Source: Rhynchopus sp. YZ270_cl-10
Lineage: Eukaryota; Euglenozoa; Diplonemea; Diplonemida; Diplonemidae
Length of the DNA: 64,000 nucleotides
Assembly (NCBI GenBank): GCA_964035575.1
Contig: OZ037892.1
Span: 1,116,001-1,180,000 of the forward strand
Direction of reading: 5' to 3'
Shown here: piece after piece, positions 41,262 to 50,784 of the stretch
Layout of the letters: each line of letters opens with the position of its first letter
How positions within the stretch are numbered: the first letter of the stretch is position 1
Notes under the pieces: model-generated
Database searches by the model: none
Seen by the model: the letters and a program-made list of their open reading frames with translations, nothing else
What the model was told of the DNA's origin: nothing
Program-made: the position numbers and the translations under genes

Positions 41262-42223
41262 AGGGGAGGGTGTGGCGACATTGCTGGAGGCAGGCTACTT
41301 CATGCAGGTGGCGAAGGAGCACTGCAGGATCCACGTCACTTTCAGAGTGGACACGTGCAGCTCGGCAGGTGGGTCGACTCTCGGAGACATGCTTATGAAC
41401 AGACGTGGTGCGAATGTGTTTCTGTCCCTGCCGTGTACTGCCGCAGCGGAGCGGCAAACGAAATAACCCTTTACCCTGCCTTATGACTATTTCATCATAT
41501 CCTGGGGTCAGTTTCTTATGTTTCTTAATTTTTTACACAAGAAATAGTTATCCACTGTTGACGGGGAAATCGAGCTCTCGAAAAAGATTTTGAAAATCTC
41601 TAAATTACATTTCACATCTCGTCGAGACTTGAAAAAAGAAACCCAAAACCACATCTCGGTCGCGCAAAGATCTCTTTACACGTCTGCGTTGTTAACTGTC
41701 GGTTTGTTTTATTGCATCTTGCATCTTCCCTTTTATCAGGTGACCAAGCACAGAGAGGCTTAGGTTCATCTCACCTCTTCTCTGTGTTACCCCTTCTCTT
41801 GAACATGCAAAGCAAAAGCTTCGGTGAGGCTGCTAACCCAACCAAAGGATGTTGCAGCCATCCTATCTTCTCTCATGGGTCTTGCAGCAGCACGGTGCCT
41901 CTTTGTTTCAGTCGTGTGTGCGCAACATGCGCACTCATCTTTCATTCGCAGTAAGTCAGTCGCCAAGGTGGGTACTGAGGGTGAATAAGATCGCCAACAC
42001 AAGAAAAAGAAAACAAAAAGCAAGGTCCCACCCCTAAACCATTTCGACCTGAAACAACCCCTCCCTATGTTTTCTTGGATCACTGCAGATCGTGCGTAGC
42101 TCGGAGGTGCACATTCATCTTACAAAAGCAACCTTTGTTCCATTCACTCAAACATCCCCCATCCACTCAGCACACCGACACCCTGCTTCTCCCACCGCCC
42201 CCTTTTCAGAGAGAGTCCACACA
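41262..42223 (+). repeat. spacer between propeller paralogues 1 and 2
   Basis: The first 200 bases are specific to this copy, GC-rich, and open in another frame (41215-41466, 83 codons). From about 41545 it aligns with 43500-44168 (ATCTCGGTCGC, TACACGTCTGCGTTGTTA). It includes the hairpin module (41740-41778) and ends in the acceptor CCCTTTTCAG near 42210. No independent gene called. Confidence 0.6.
41740..41778 (+). repeat. dispersed hairpin module in the propeller spacer
   Basis: AGGTGACCAAGCACAGAGAG then GCTTAGGTTCATCTCACC. Partial versions lie at the same place in the next two spacers (43697-43721, 45637-45660), so it was there before the triplication and has since been trimmed. Confidence 0.65.
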
Positions 42224-43426
42224 ATGGAGATATGGTTTGAATGCACAACATCTGGACAACGCTGTGCTGCAGAGGTGGGGGAGGGTTGCAGTGCTGCAGA
42301 TCTGCAGGAGCGTGCTGTTGCGGTGTTGTACCCACAGAGCGTGGTGTCGGCCGAGGCAGTGGGGCTGTGTGTGGATGGTGCTGATGGTGAGGTGCTGGCA
42401 CCGGAGGTTCTGATTGCCCACACCGCACTGTGTGCAGGCGGGACTGTCTATGTGAGCAGACGGAAGGACAGCAGTGGTGTGTGGGTGCCGCATGAGTATA
42501 CTGCAAGATCCTGTACCGGAGACGTATGCGAGGACACACTTGTACTGGGTGGCGAGGACGCCGTCGCCATCAACCTCGCCACTACCGAGGTCACGCCGCT
42601 TCCTCCCATTAGCGAGATTTTGCGCAAGTTGGTTCTCATGCCACACCACATCGTCTACTATGGTGTACTATGGGAGGCTGTATTCTTCAGATCGCGGGAC
42701 AGTGGTGCAGAGGTTGTGGTACACATGGCAAACAGGGTTGAGAGCCTTGTGGCCATGCGGGTCACCGAGGCGGTGCTGATAGGGGTCTATTGGCAAATCC
42801 TACAGTACTCCTGCGAGGGGGTGAAGATGCGTACTCTTGATCACTGTGGGTACCCCTTTGCAGTGTCACCCTGCGAGACCCTGTTCTTGAGCAACGGATA
42901 TCCGATTATTTCAGTATTCCGTCTGGACACACCTGAACTTCGTCTGGTGCACCGTGTGAAGACAGGGCTGTGCGACTCGTCCTATTTACGGCCGTCGTTT
43001 TCTCCCGACGCAAGCCTTGCAGTGGTGAGCTGTGGCGACAAGCACATCGTCCGCACCATTGACATCGTGTCTGGGAAGGCCCTCTGCACAATTCCCAATG
43101 GAGAGTATTATACGAGTGGTGCCTGCTTCAGTGCGTGCTCGCGATACCTCTTCACGTCGTGTACCGGGAGTGTGCAGCAGTGGGACGCACGCAGTGGAGT
43201 CCCCATGGGACGCACCAACGTCAGCCGCGCGTCGTCTCTGTTTGCCTCGTCCGACGGGCGCAGGCTGGTCGCGGTCTCAAGCAGAATATGTGTGCTCGAC
43301 ATTGCTGCCATCAACATGCAGGTATCAGAGGATGCCCTGCCACATTATCCACCTTCTCCCCGTCTCCCCTTGAAACGAACTGTTGTGGCAACGGAGTCAT
43401 GCTGCAGTGGGTGTGTGTGTTCGTGA
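42224..43426 (+). CDS. beta-propeller-like protein with possible ubiquitin-like N-terminus, paralogue 2
   Basis: 400 residues from the ATG at 42224, 14 bases after the acceptor at 42209. The frame opens 44 codons earlier, but that part is spacer shared with paralogue 3. The first 75 residues are nearly identical to paralogue 1 at DNA level. The propeller part has many clustered amino acid changes (for example CKVVLM versus RKLVLM, SVYRLD versus SVFRLD), while strands such as FSPDASLAVVSCGDKHIV are kept. The tail LPLKRTVVATESCCSGCVCS is shared with paralogue 3. Function unknown beyond a likely binding scaffold. Confidence 0.72.
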   Translation: MEIWFECTTSGQRCAAEVGEGCSAADLQERAVAVLYPQSVVSAEAVGLCVDGADGEVLAPEVLIAHTALCAGGTVYVSRRKDSSGVWVPHEYTARSCTGDVCEDTLVLGGEDAVAINLATTEVTPLPPISEILRKLVLMPHHIVYYGVLWEAVFFRSRDSGAEVVVHMANRVESLVAMRVTEAVLIGVYWQILQYSCEGVKMRTLDHCGYPFAVSPCETLFLSNGYPIISVFRLDTPELRLVHRVKTGLCDSSYLRPSFSPDASLAVVSCGDKHIVRTIDIVSGKALCTIPNGEYYTSGACFSACSRYLFTSCTGSVQQWDARSGVPMGRTNVSRASSLFASSDGRRLVAVSSRICVLDIAAINMQVSEDALPHYPPSPRLPLKRTVVATESCCSGCVCS

Positions 43427-44168
43427 AGGAGGGTGTGTGTGGTGATATTGCGAGAGGCTGTTCGAGTTTTATTTTGGAACGTTTTGTGCAAGAAAGCTTT
43501 ACCCACTGTGATACAAAGATCTCGTGCGGGAAAAATCGAGATCTCGAAAAACATTTTGAAAATATCGAAATTACATTTCACATGTTGTTGAAAAATGAAA
43601 GCCAAAACCACATCTCGGTCGCACGAAGATCTTTACACGTCTGCGTTGTTAGCTGTCGGTTTGTTGTATGGCATCTTGCATCTTCCCTTTTATCACAGAG
43701 AGGCTTAGGTTCATCTCACCTCTTCTCTGTGTTACCCCTTCTCTTGAACATGCAAAGCAAAGGCTTCGGTGAGGCTGCTAACCCAACCAAAGGATGTTGC
43801 AGCCATCCTATCTTCTCTCATGGGTCTTGCAGCAGCACGGTGCCTCTTTGTTTCAGTCGGGTGTGCACAACATGCACACTCATCTTTTATTCACAGTAAG
43901 TCACCCACCAAGGTGGGTACTTAGGGTGAATAAGATCGCCAACACAAGAAAAAGAAAACAAAAAGCAAGGTCCCACCCCTAAACCCTTTCGACCTGAAAC
44001 AACCCCTCCCTATGTTTTCTTGGATCACTGCAGATGGTGTGTAGCTCGGAGGTGCACATTCATCTTACAAAAGCAACCTTTGTTCCATTCACTCAAACAT
44101 CCCCCATCCACTCAGCACACCGACACCCTGCTTCTCCCACCACCCCCTTTTCAGAGAGAGTCCACACA
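43427..44168 (+). repeat. spacer between propeller paralogues 2 and 3
   Basis: Close match to 41545-42223, lacking part of the hairpin module. It contains an ATCTCGTGCGGG ... ATCGAGAT stem and ends in the acceptor CCCCTTTTCAG at 44154. A 254-codon open frame (43135-43899) runs across the gene end and spacer but is not supported as coding. Confidence 0.6.
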
Positions 44169-45365
44169 ATGGAGATATGGTTTGAATGCACAACATCTGG
44201 ACAACGCTGTGCTGCAGAGGTGGGGGAGGGTTGCAGTGCTGCAGATCTGCAGGAGCGTGCTGTTGCGGTGTTGTACCCACAGAGCGTGGTGTCGGCCGAG
44301 GCAGTGGGGCTGTGTGTCGACGATGCTGAGGGTGAGGTGCTGGCACCGGAGGTTCTGATTGCCGACACCGCACTGTGTGCAGGCGGGACTGTCTATGTGA
44401 GCAGACGGAAGGACAGCAGTGGTGTGTGGGTGCCGCATGAGTATCCTACAAGAGGCATATCCACCACCGGAGACGTATGCGAGGGCACACTTGTAACGGG
44501 CGCCGTCACCATCAACCTCGTCACCACCGAGGTCACACCCACGATCTTGCTTTTGTGCAGGGTGGTTCTCATGCCACACCACATCGTCTATTGTGGTTCA
44601 CCGAACAAGGCTGTGCACTTCAGACCGCGGGACAGTGGTGCAGAGGTTGTGGTGCAGATGGCAAGCAGCGTTCTGAGTCTTGTGGCCATGCGGGTCACCG
44701 AGGCGGTGCTGATTGGGACCACGAAGCAGGTCCTACAGTACTCCTGCGAGGGGGTGAAGATGCGTACTCTTGATCTCTGTGGACACTCCTTTGCAGTGTC
44801 ACCCTGCGAGACCCTGTTCTTGAGCAACACATACCCAACCCTTGTGGTGCACCGTCTGGACACCCCAAAACCGCGTGTGGTGCACCGTGTGAAGACAGGG
44901 CTGGGCCTATCGTTCTATTTGAAGCCGTCGTTTTCGCCCGACGCAAGCCTCGCAGTGGTGAGCTGTGGCAGCAAGCACATCGTCCGCACCATTGACATCG
45001 TCTCTGGGAAGGCCCTCTGCACACTTCCCAATGGAGAGTATTATACGACTGGTGCCTGCTTCAGTGCGTGCTCGCGATACCTCTTCACGTCGTGTACCGG
45101 GAGTGTGCAGCAGTGGGACGCACGCAGTGGAGTCCCCATGGGACGCACCAACGTCAGCCGCGCGTCGTCTCTGTTTGCCTCGTCCGACGGGCGCAGGCTG
45201 GTCGCGGTCTCAAGCAGAATATGTGTGCTCGACATTGCTGCCATCAACATGCAGGTATCAGAGGAGGATGCCCTGCAACATGGTCTCCCCCGTCCACGCC
45301 CCCTCCCCTTGAAACGAACTGTTGTGGCAACGGAGTCATGCTGCAGTGGGTGTGTGTGTTCGTGA
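44169..45365 (+). CDS. beta-propeller-like protein with possible ubiquitin-like N-terminus, paralogue 3
   Basis: 398 residues from the ATG at 44169. The N-terminal 80 residues are almost the same as in paralogues 1 and 2 (GADGEVL is changed to DAEGEVL). The middle carries small deletions relative to paralogue 2 (around the TLVTGAVTINL segment) and different strand faces (HRLDTPKPRVVHRV). The last 130 residues return to near identity with paralogue 2. This mosaic suggests gene conversion between copies or selection on the middle. No introns seen. Confidence 0.72.
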   Translation: MEIWFECTTSGQRCAAEVGEGCSAADLQERAVAVLYPQSVVSAEAVGLCVDDAEGEVLAPEVLIADTALCAGGTVYVSRRKDSSGVWVPHEYPTRGISTTGDVCEGTLVTGAVTINLVTTEVTPTILLLCRVVLMPHHIVYCGSPNKAVHFRPRDSGAEVVVQMASSVLSLVAMRVTEAVLIGTTKQVLQYSCEGVKMRTLDLCGHSFAVSPCETLFLSNTYPTLVVHRLDTPKPRVVHRVKTGLGLSFYLKPSFSPDASLAVVSCGSKHIVRTIDIVSGKALCTLPNGEYYTTGACFSACSRYLFTSCTGSVQQWDARSGVPMGRTNVSRASSLFASSDGRRLVAVSSRICVLDIAAINMQVSEEDALQHGLPRPRPLPLKRTVVATESCCSGCVCS

Positions 45366-46143
45366 AGGAGGGTGTGTTTGGTGATATTGCGAGAGGCTGT
45401 TCGAGTATTCTTTTGGAAGGTTTTGTGCAAGAAAGCTTTACCCACTGTGATACAAAGATCTCGTGCGGGAAAAATCGAGATCTCGAAAAAGATTTTGAAA
45501 ATATCGAAATTACATTTCTCATTTTGTTGCAAAATAGCACTCAAAACCACATCTCGGTCGCACGAAGATCTTTACACGTCTGCGTTGTTAACTGTCCGTT
45601 TGTTTTATTGCCTGCCCAGATTTCCCTTTTATCAGGTGACCAAGCACAGAGAGGCTTCCCAACAGGACGATGCAGCCATCCTATCTTCTCTCATGGGTCT
45701 TGCAGCAGCACGGTGCCTCTTTGTTTCAGTCGATCAATGGAAAAACGAAAAAACAGGGTCAAAAGGTGAATGAGCGATATCATATCTCCTATTCGTGTTT
45801 TATTTCCCCTCCTCTCCAAACCCCCCCTATTTCTGGCCAAGGTGACTAAGCACGAGAGGCTTTGGGTTCTTCTTATGAACTTTTTTTTTTGGCTCATCTG
45901 CTCACATAGTTGGAGACACCATATCTCTTATTCACCCCCCTTCCCTCCCTCTCCCCTTCCCTCGCCCCAGTAAACAGGAATTAAATTGATGTCTTTTCCT
46001 CCAAACATCTCCCTCACAAAAACTGGTAAATAGCCACTCACCCTATTTGACTCGGGGTCTGCTAGAAAAAGAGATTTCCACACTATTACCTCAAATAACA
46101 TCACCTCAACCAGGTACACCAAAAGAAAAGGGCGGGAGGAGGG
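45366..46143 (+). repeat. truncated array spacer and 5' flank of the next gene
   Basis: 45366-45740 aligns with the earlier propeller spacers but lacks the middle. It then turns into unique sequence with a hairpin module at 45840-45881, CT-rich sequence, and CTCAACCAG at 46114, a likely acceptor for the gene at 46144. Confidence 0.55.
45840..45881 (+). repeat. dispersed hairpin module
   Basis: AGGTGACTAAGCACGAGAGG then CTTTGGGTTCTTCTTATGAAC and a T-run. Same group as 27540, 58170 and 62486. Confidence 0.65.
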
Positions 46144-47160
46144 ATGTCTACAAACCCAGAGGATCTCCGAGCCGCCCCGTTGCATCTAAGCTGTTGGGCA
46201 GCATTGCTTGAGGCTGTGGTCGGCGCGCAACGACGTGGTGGAGCGGTGCAGTCGAGCCATGCCTTTATAGACAATGTAGCACCGCTTGTAGACGAATTTA
46301 TTGTGCGAGCCCCTGCGGAAAGTGTGACGGCGCGAACCGTTGCAATCCCTCTGTGTCACTCCGATGCACTACGGATCGAACTTCATGCACAAACCCTTCA
46401 AGTTGAACACAATGATCTCCCCTCAAAGACCACCGAGCACACCTCAGGATTTCACCCCGATTTCGATTTTTCTCGCTTTTCCGATTTAGCGGAGATTCTC
46501 GCGAATAATACCCCAAACTCCATCGGAGTAGCCTGCCTCGCAGTTCTCGCAGTCTCTTGTGTTCCCTCTGCGAAGCGGAAATCTGAGGTCTTTTCTGTCG
46601 AAAAAAAACGCAAAACGGAGACAGCTTTATTGGTCGCCCTGAGCGGATCGTTATCACGGTGGAGATGGCGGTATTCGGGAGGGGAAGTGAACGTCTCTGC
46701 GGGGTGGACCTATTTTCCCCCATGGGTGTCCGATGCTGTGACGGAGGGGGTGTCGAGGATTGATGCGTACAACAGACTTATCCCGAACACCGATCTCAGC
46801 ATTGGAGATGCCGAGCGGAAGGTACGGAGTGTTCTCGACATTATCGCGGCGAATGGCACGGCCCGTGCAGTGTGCGTACCGCTTCCTCTGTTGGCATATC
46901 TCGAGAGCGTAGCGCGTTCTCTCAATACGCGAGGTAACGATGTGTACGCCAGGGATCTGAACCACTGTGCAGTGCATTCAGGGCGATGTCTGCTGGCTTT
47001 GTCTACAGAGCATGGGGTGCTACGGATGCGGGAAGGGTGGCGCCCCAGTTTTGCGCAAGATGAGATCCGTGCGGTAGCGACCGACGCAGTGTCAGGAATG
47101 CCAGTAAACGTCGACTGCGAGGTCTTGAAGGAGAGCATGCGGTGGGAGGATCTCAAATAA
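46144..47160 (+). CDS. uncharacterised protein, 338 residues
   Basis: The ATG at 46144 follows an acceptor-like CTCAACCAG at 46114; the stop is TAA. The N-terminus (LHLSCWAALLEAVVGAQRRG) is helix-like. The middle has a basic cluster (AKRKSEVFSVEKKRKTE, about 142-158) that could be a nuclear-targeting signal. The C-terminal half has alternating strands and helices (ARAVCVPLPLLAYLESVARS). No family recognised, no membrane segment, no intron. The frame is GC-rich and long relative to flanking A/T-rich DNA, which supports it as real. Confidence 0.65.
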   Translation: MSTNPEDLRAAPLHLSCWAALLEAVVGAQRRGGAVQSSHAFIDNVAPLVDEFIVRAPAESVTARTVAIPLCHSDALRIELHAQTLQVEHNDLPSKTTEHTSGFHPDFDFSRFSDLAEILANNTPNSIGVACLAVLAVSCVPSAKRKSEVFSVEKKRKTETALLVALSGSLSRWRWRYSGGEVNVSAGWTYFPPWVSDAVTEGVSRIDAYNRLIPNTDLSIGDAERKVRSVLDIIAANGTARAVCVPLPLLAYLESVARSLNTRGNDVYARDLNHCAVHSGRCLLALSTEHGVLRMREGWRPSFAQDEIRAVATDAVSGMPVNVDCEVLKESMRWEDLK

Positions 47161-47589
47161 AAGAGGAAAAAAAAAATGTAATGAGGGCTCAAAAAGACCG
47201 TCAGAAAAAAAAAGGAGGGTTTTCTTGGATAATCTATAATCTCAGGAGGATCGCGAAAACTAATGCCAAACGCTTTCACCTTTCATGAAGGTTTTTTTTC
47301 CCCCCACCCGAATTAGCGACTCAGGGATCATACTCCATTATAGCCTCTCATACAGTGCAAAATGAGTAGAGGACCCCTAACTGGACCCTACATCACACCC
47401 CTGTTGTCTTTGATGATGATACCCCGATTCATCATCTGATGAGTGGAAGCGGGAGTAAAGCATATCAAACGATGTAGTCCCTACATTGGGCTTCCACCCC
47501 CCTGGTACACCGGTCATACCAAGGTACACTGTTTTTTTAAGTCAACCCCTTTTTTATACACCCTTCAATACAGAGCAAAACATACAACA
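47161..47589. other. intergenic with a dispersed repeat (47470-47555)
   Basis: Contains a copy of the CGAAATGGATGTAGGA-type repeat, reduced on its right side (TACACCGGTCATACCAAGGT, then TTTAAGTCAACCCC). CCTTCAATACAG at 47574 is the probable acceptor for the metal ATPase. Nothing else recognised. Confidence 0.55.
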
Positions 47590-49914
47590 ATGTCACACAC
47601 AATCAACGTGCAGGAGGATGCACCCTTAGGGGGATTTGCGGGGAAGAGCTACGGCACAAACACACCCCCAGCCCCGCACCACGCTGACGACGCTGCGTCT
47701 GCCGAGACACAACGTCTGGACTCCGCGACGTTCCTTCTGCACAACCTCTGTTGCGACCTGGAGAACAAACTCATCGACCGTGCCCTCAAGGGGGTGCCTG
47801 GTGTTGCCGACTACCGGTCGAACATCATCGCAAAAACGTTGACAGTAGACTTCTTCCCAAACCTCATTGACCACAGAACGCTTCTGCAAAAGCTCAACGA
47901 AATGAAGCTGGGCGCAGTCGCCAGGGGACGCAACGAAAGCGCGACGGAAGATAAACAGTCCTCTTTCCGCATTTTCATGAACACCCTGAGTCAGACCGCA
48001 GGGTCGAATTTGGTGGCAGGTATGACAGCGTTGATGGTCCTGGCGTACTTCTCGCCGACCCACGCGAAGTCGGCTTACCAAAAGAAGGAGTATTTCCTGT
48101 GGGCAGTGTTGGTGCTTGGTGTGCTGAATCTTACGCAAAAGGTGTTGGATGGGATATCCGCTGCAGGGACCTTCTTCACGCTGGACATCAAAACCTTGGT
48201 GTTGCTGGCCTCCGTCGCCGCGGTCTTCAGCGGGCAGGTGGAGGAGGGTGCGGCCATGGTGTACCTTTTCGCATTGTCAAAGCTCTTTGAGCATGCAACC
48301 ATGAACACTGTCACCGCGTTGATCCACTCTGCGTTGGGTGGTGGTATGGACCAGGTCGGGGAAAGCATGGTTATTCTCTCTGAAACCCGCGCAGAAATTA
48401 AAATCTCGGACATCAAAATTGGGGACAAGCTTTTAATTTGCTCGGGTGAGTCTATTCCGGTGGACGGCATTGTTACACAACATGAGGGTACCGTGGATGA
48501 ATCATCTGTTACAGGAGAATCTGTCCCGCAGTACAAAAAGCGTGGCTCCACTGTGCTCGCAAACACACTTCTCACTGAAAACGCATTGGAGGTTGAAGCT
48601 ACTGCTACACCTGCTACGTCGTCTTCGTCGAAGCTGCTTTCGATGATCGAAAATACAATTTCCACAAAAACGAAGAAGACGCAAAAAATCGATGTCATAG
48701 CCTCTGTGTATACGAAGGTCATCCTCGCGCTTTCCCTTGGGTTTCTTGTCTGGGGGTTTGCCGCAAGCGATCCTTCCACCCTTCACAAAGCCCTGCTTCT
48801 CATTGTGCTTGGCTGTCCGTGCGCTTTGATTATGGCTGCACCTATTGTCACATCATGCAGCATTGTAGGGCTGGCAAAGAAGCGTGTATTCATCAAGGAC
48901 TGCGAACACCTTGACATTCTCAGTGCAGTCACAAAGCTGTCGTGGGATAAGACCGGGACGCTCACAGAAGGGAGGTACGGTATCATTGAGAGCCACGTTG
49001 TCGGTGGGGTGGAGGCGCGTGGGATGGAGGTGAAGAGTATCATTTCGCTCCAGAGCCTGTCGATGCACCCTGTCACTCACGTTATCACCCAGGACTTTCA
49101 TGGATGTCTCACCGAGGCGGTTGATGAGCATGGAGTTGGCCTTGCCCTCCCAAAAATCGAAAACTTCAAATTCAGACCCGGAAAAGGTTTGACCGGGACT
49201 GCAACGATTAACGGCAAATCTGTCTCGATTGCAACTGGATCGCAGAATTTTATGCAGGAATCTGGGGCACGGATGGGGCAAGATATTCTTTCCTTTGTCG
49301 AACGCAACCAAGGGTGGACCATTGTGATGGGAGCGGCAGATGGTCAGGTTGTAAAGGCGTGGTGCCTTGGGGATAGTGTACGGTCTGAGTCCGCTCCGGC
49401 GGTTCGCGCGTTGAGGGGGTTGGGGGTGCAAAGCGCGATTCTCTCTGGTGATAAGAACGCTTCCGTGCAGAAGGCGGCGCAGGAGATTGGCATTCGCAAT
49501 GCATGGGGTGGGTTGCTGCCGGAGGGGAAGGTGGAGAAGGTGAAGGAGTGGCAGTCTCATGGGGACGTTGTCGCTATGATTGGCGACGGACAGAACGACG
49601 CACCAGCGCTTGCCGCAGCTGACACCGGGCTTGCACTCTGCCCCGCAGGTACCACAGCGTTCATCACAACTTCGACCGCGCCCATCGTGCTCGCCTCCTC
49701 GGATGTCTCCCTCCTCCCCGAGGCAATCGGATTCACCCGCTGGGCCTCCTCCGTGCTCTACCAGAACATCTTCCTCTCGCTTGCGCCAAAAATGCTTTTC
49801 CTTCTCCTCACCCTCTCCGGAATCATGGTCGCACCGCTCTGGGTCGCAGTGTTCATTGACTTCTCCTGCCTCATGGCGGTGCTTCTCAATGGTACCAGAT
49901 TGTTGTGTTGTTAA
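47590..49914 (+). CDS. P1B-type heavy-metal ATPase (Zn/Cd-like)
   Basis: 774 residues from the ATG at 47590, 16 bases after the acceptor; the frame opens 49 codons earlier through a repeat-derived leader. It pumps metal ions across a membrane using ATP. Order: HMA-like domain (about 45-110) with NLCCDLE, the Cys-Cys-x-x-Glu form typical of Zn/Cd pumps; two leading membrane helices; TGES (308-311); the CPC metal motif (409-411); phosphorylated Asp453 in DKTGTLT; His-Pro (493-494, SMHPVTH); GDGQND (665-670); and final helices with Lys734 and Asp757. Lys in TM7 and Asp in TM8 fit the P1B-2 group, but the usual DxG is DFS here. Membrane location is unknown. No introns. Confidence 0.92.
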   Translation: MSHTINVQEDAPLGGFAGKSYGTNTPPAPHHADDAASAETQRLDSATFLLHNLCCDLENKLIDRALKGVPGVADYRSNIIAKTLTVDFFPNLIDHRTLLQKLNEMKLGAVARGRNESATEDKQSSFRIFMNTLSQTAGSNLVAGMTALMVLAYFSPTHAKSAYQKKEYFLWAVLVLGVLNLTQKVLDGISAAGTFFTLDIKTLVLLASVAAVFSGQVEEGAAMVYLFALSKLFEHATMNTVTALIHSALGGGMDQVGESMVILSETRAEIKISDIKIGDKLLICSGESIPVDGIVTQHEGTVDESSVTGESVPQYKKRGSTVLANTLLTENALEVEATATPATSSSSKLLSMIENTISTKTKKTQKIDVIASVYTKVILALSLGFLVWGFAASDPSTLHKALLLIVLGCPCALIMAAPIVTSCSIVGLAKKRVFIKDCEHLDILSAVTKLSWDKTGTLTEGRYGIIESHVVGGVEARGMEVKSIISLQSLSMHPVTHVITQDFHGCLTEAVDEHGVGLALPKIENFKFRPGKGLTGTATINGKSVSIATGSQNFMQESGARMGQDILSFVERNQGWTIVMGAADGQVVKAWCLGDSVRSESAPAVRALRGLGVQSAILSGDKNASVQKAAQEIGIRNAWGGLLPEGKVEKVKEWQSHGDVVAMIGDGQNDAPALAAADTGLALCPAGTTAFITTSTAPIVLASSDVSLLPEAIGFTRWASSVLYQNIFLSLAPKMLFLLLTLSGIMVAPLWVAVFIDFSCLMAVLLNGTRLLCC

Positions 49915-49963
49915 GATTTTTTTTTGAAGGGCGAGAGGAGGGGAGGAGAGGGGCACATCAGAT

Positions 49964-50045
49964 CGAAATGGATGTAGGATTTGGGGTGGGGGAGGGGGGG
50001 GGGGATAGTCCACCCTGCAGTGTCGGGGGGTAGTTTTTTTAATTC
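49964..50045 (+). repeat. dispersed repeat, left half of CGAAATGGATGTAGGA type
   Basis: TCGAAATGGATGTAGGATTT then G-rich sequence and GTCCACCCTGCAGTG. The right half of the longer copies is degraded to a T-run and AATTCA. Confidence 0.5.
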
Positions 50046-50289
50046 ACATTTTTTTGAGATTTAAGAGGTCCTGTTTTGAGAGCTCCTCCATCTCTTTGCT
50101 TTTCCAAAAAAAAAAACCCAGAACGGGGAGTGTGAGGGTTTCTGGGGGGGAAGAAATTATGACACTCATTGTTATGCCTTTTGCCGTGGGACGGGAGGTA
50201 GACGGAGGAAGGTCATTGTGGATGGAAAGGGGAGGGGACAGGGGCTCTCTAGCTGGGATGGTGGATCGATTGGGTCGGGAGAGGGGGTA

Positions 50290-50423
50290 CACGACGACCA
50301 CGTTATGCCTCGAAAATGAGGTGTAACAAGGTGCATACCTAGTTGCATTTATAATACAACAAAAGGGCTGTTATATTAACTGGAGGGGTATGGTTGTATT
50401 TTGGGCATAACTAGGTCGTCGTA
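50290..50423. repeat. 134 bp fold-back
   Basis: Outer arms ACGACGACC..GTTATGCC and GGCATAAC..GGTCGTCGT. An inner arm ACCTAGTTGC ... ATAATACAAC also pairs with the same right side, so two left arms compete for one right arm. Confidence 0.6.
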
Positions 50424-50784
50424 TATGGGGGGGACAGTGCAGTTTTCAAAAAGCTTTGGTGAGGTGTGTACACGAGAGAGAGGGAGGTATCTCATGTGGC
50501 AAAGTTTTTCTGGTTCTTTCTCAGGTCCCACCCTTTTTGCAGGAGCTCGGCCGAGTCGCGTTTTTTTTTTGAGCACGTTTCGACTTCTCTTTGTTGTTGT
50601 TGTTGTTTTGTTTTTGCCGTTTTTGTTTTATCATCGTCTGAAGTGGGGCTTTAAGTTCATAAGAGACTCTTTTCTAAAAAAAAGCAAAAAAGAATAATGC
50701 GTCAGAAAATCCAACCCGCAAACCACTAATTTACTTTTCAATGTCGCAAACAAAAAAAAAAACTAAAAAAAAAAAACCTTCCCA

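Larger units (their letters stand above)
49915..50784. other. intergenic with repeat fragments
   Basis: Holds the half repeat at 49964-50045 and the fold-back at 50290-50423. Otherwise GT/T-rich, no gene seen. Confidence 0.5.

Noticed and set aside
43135-43899. 254-codon ORF over the end of propeller paralogue 2 and its spacer
   Set aside because: Different frame from the gene, not kept in paralogue 1, and runs through a dispersed repeat.
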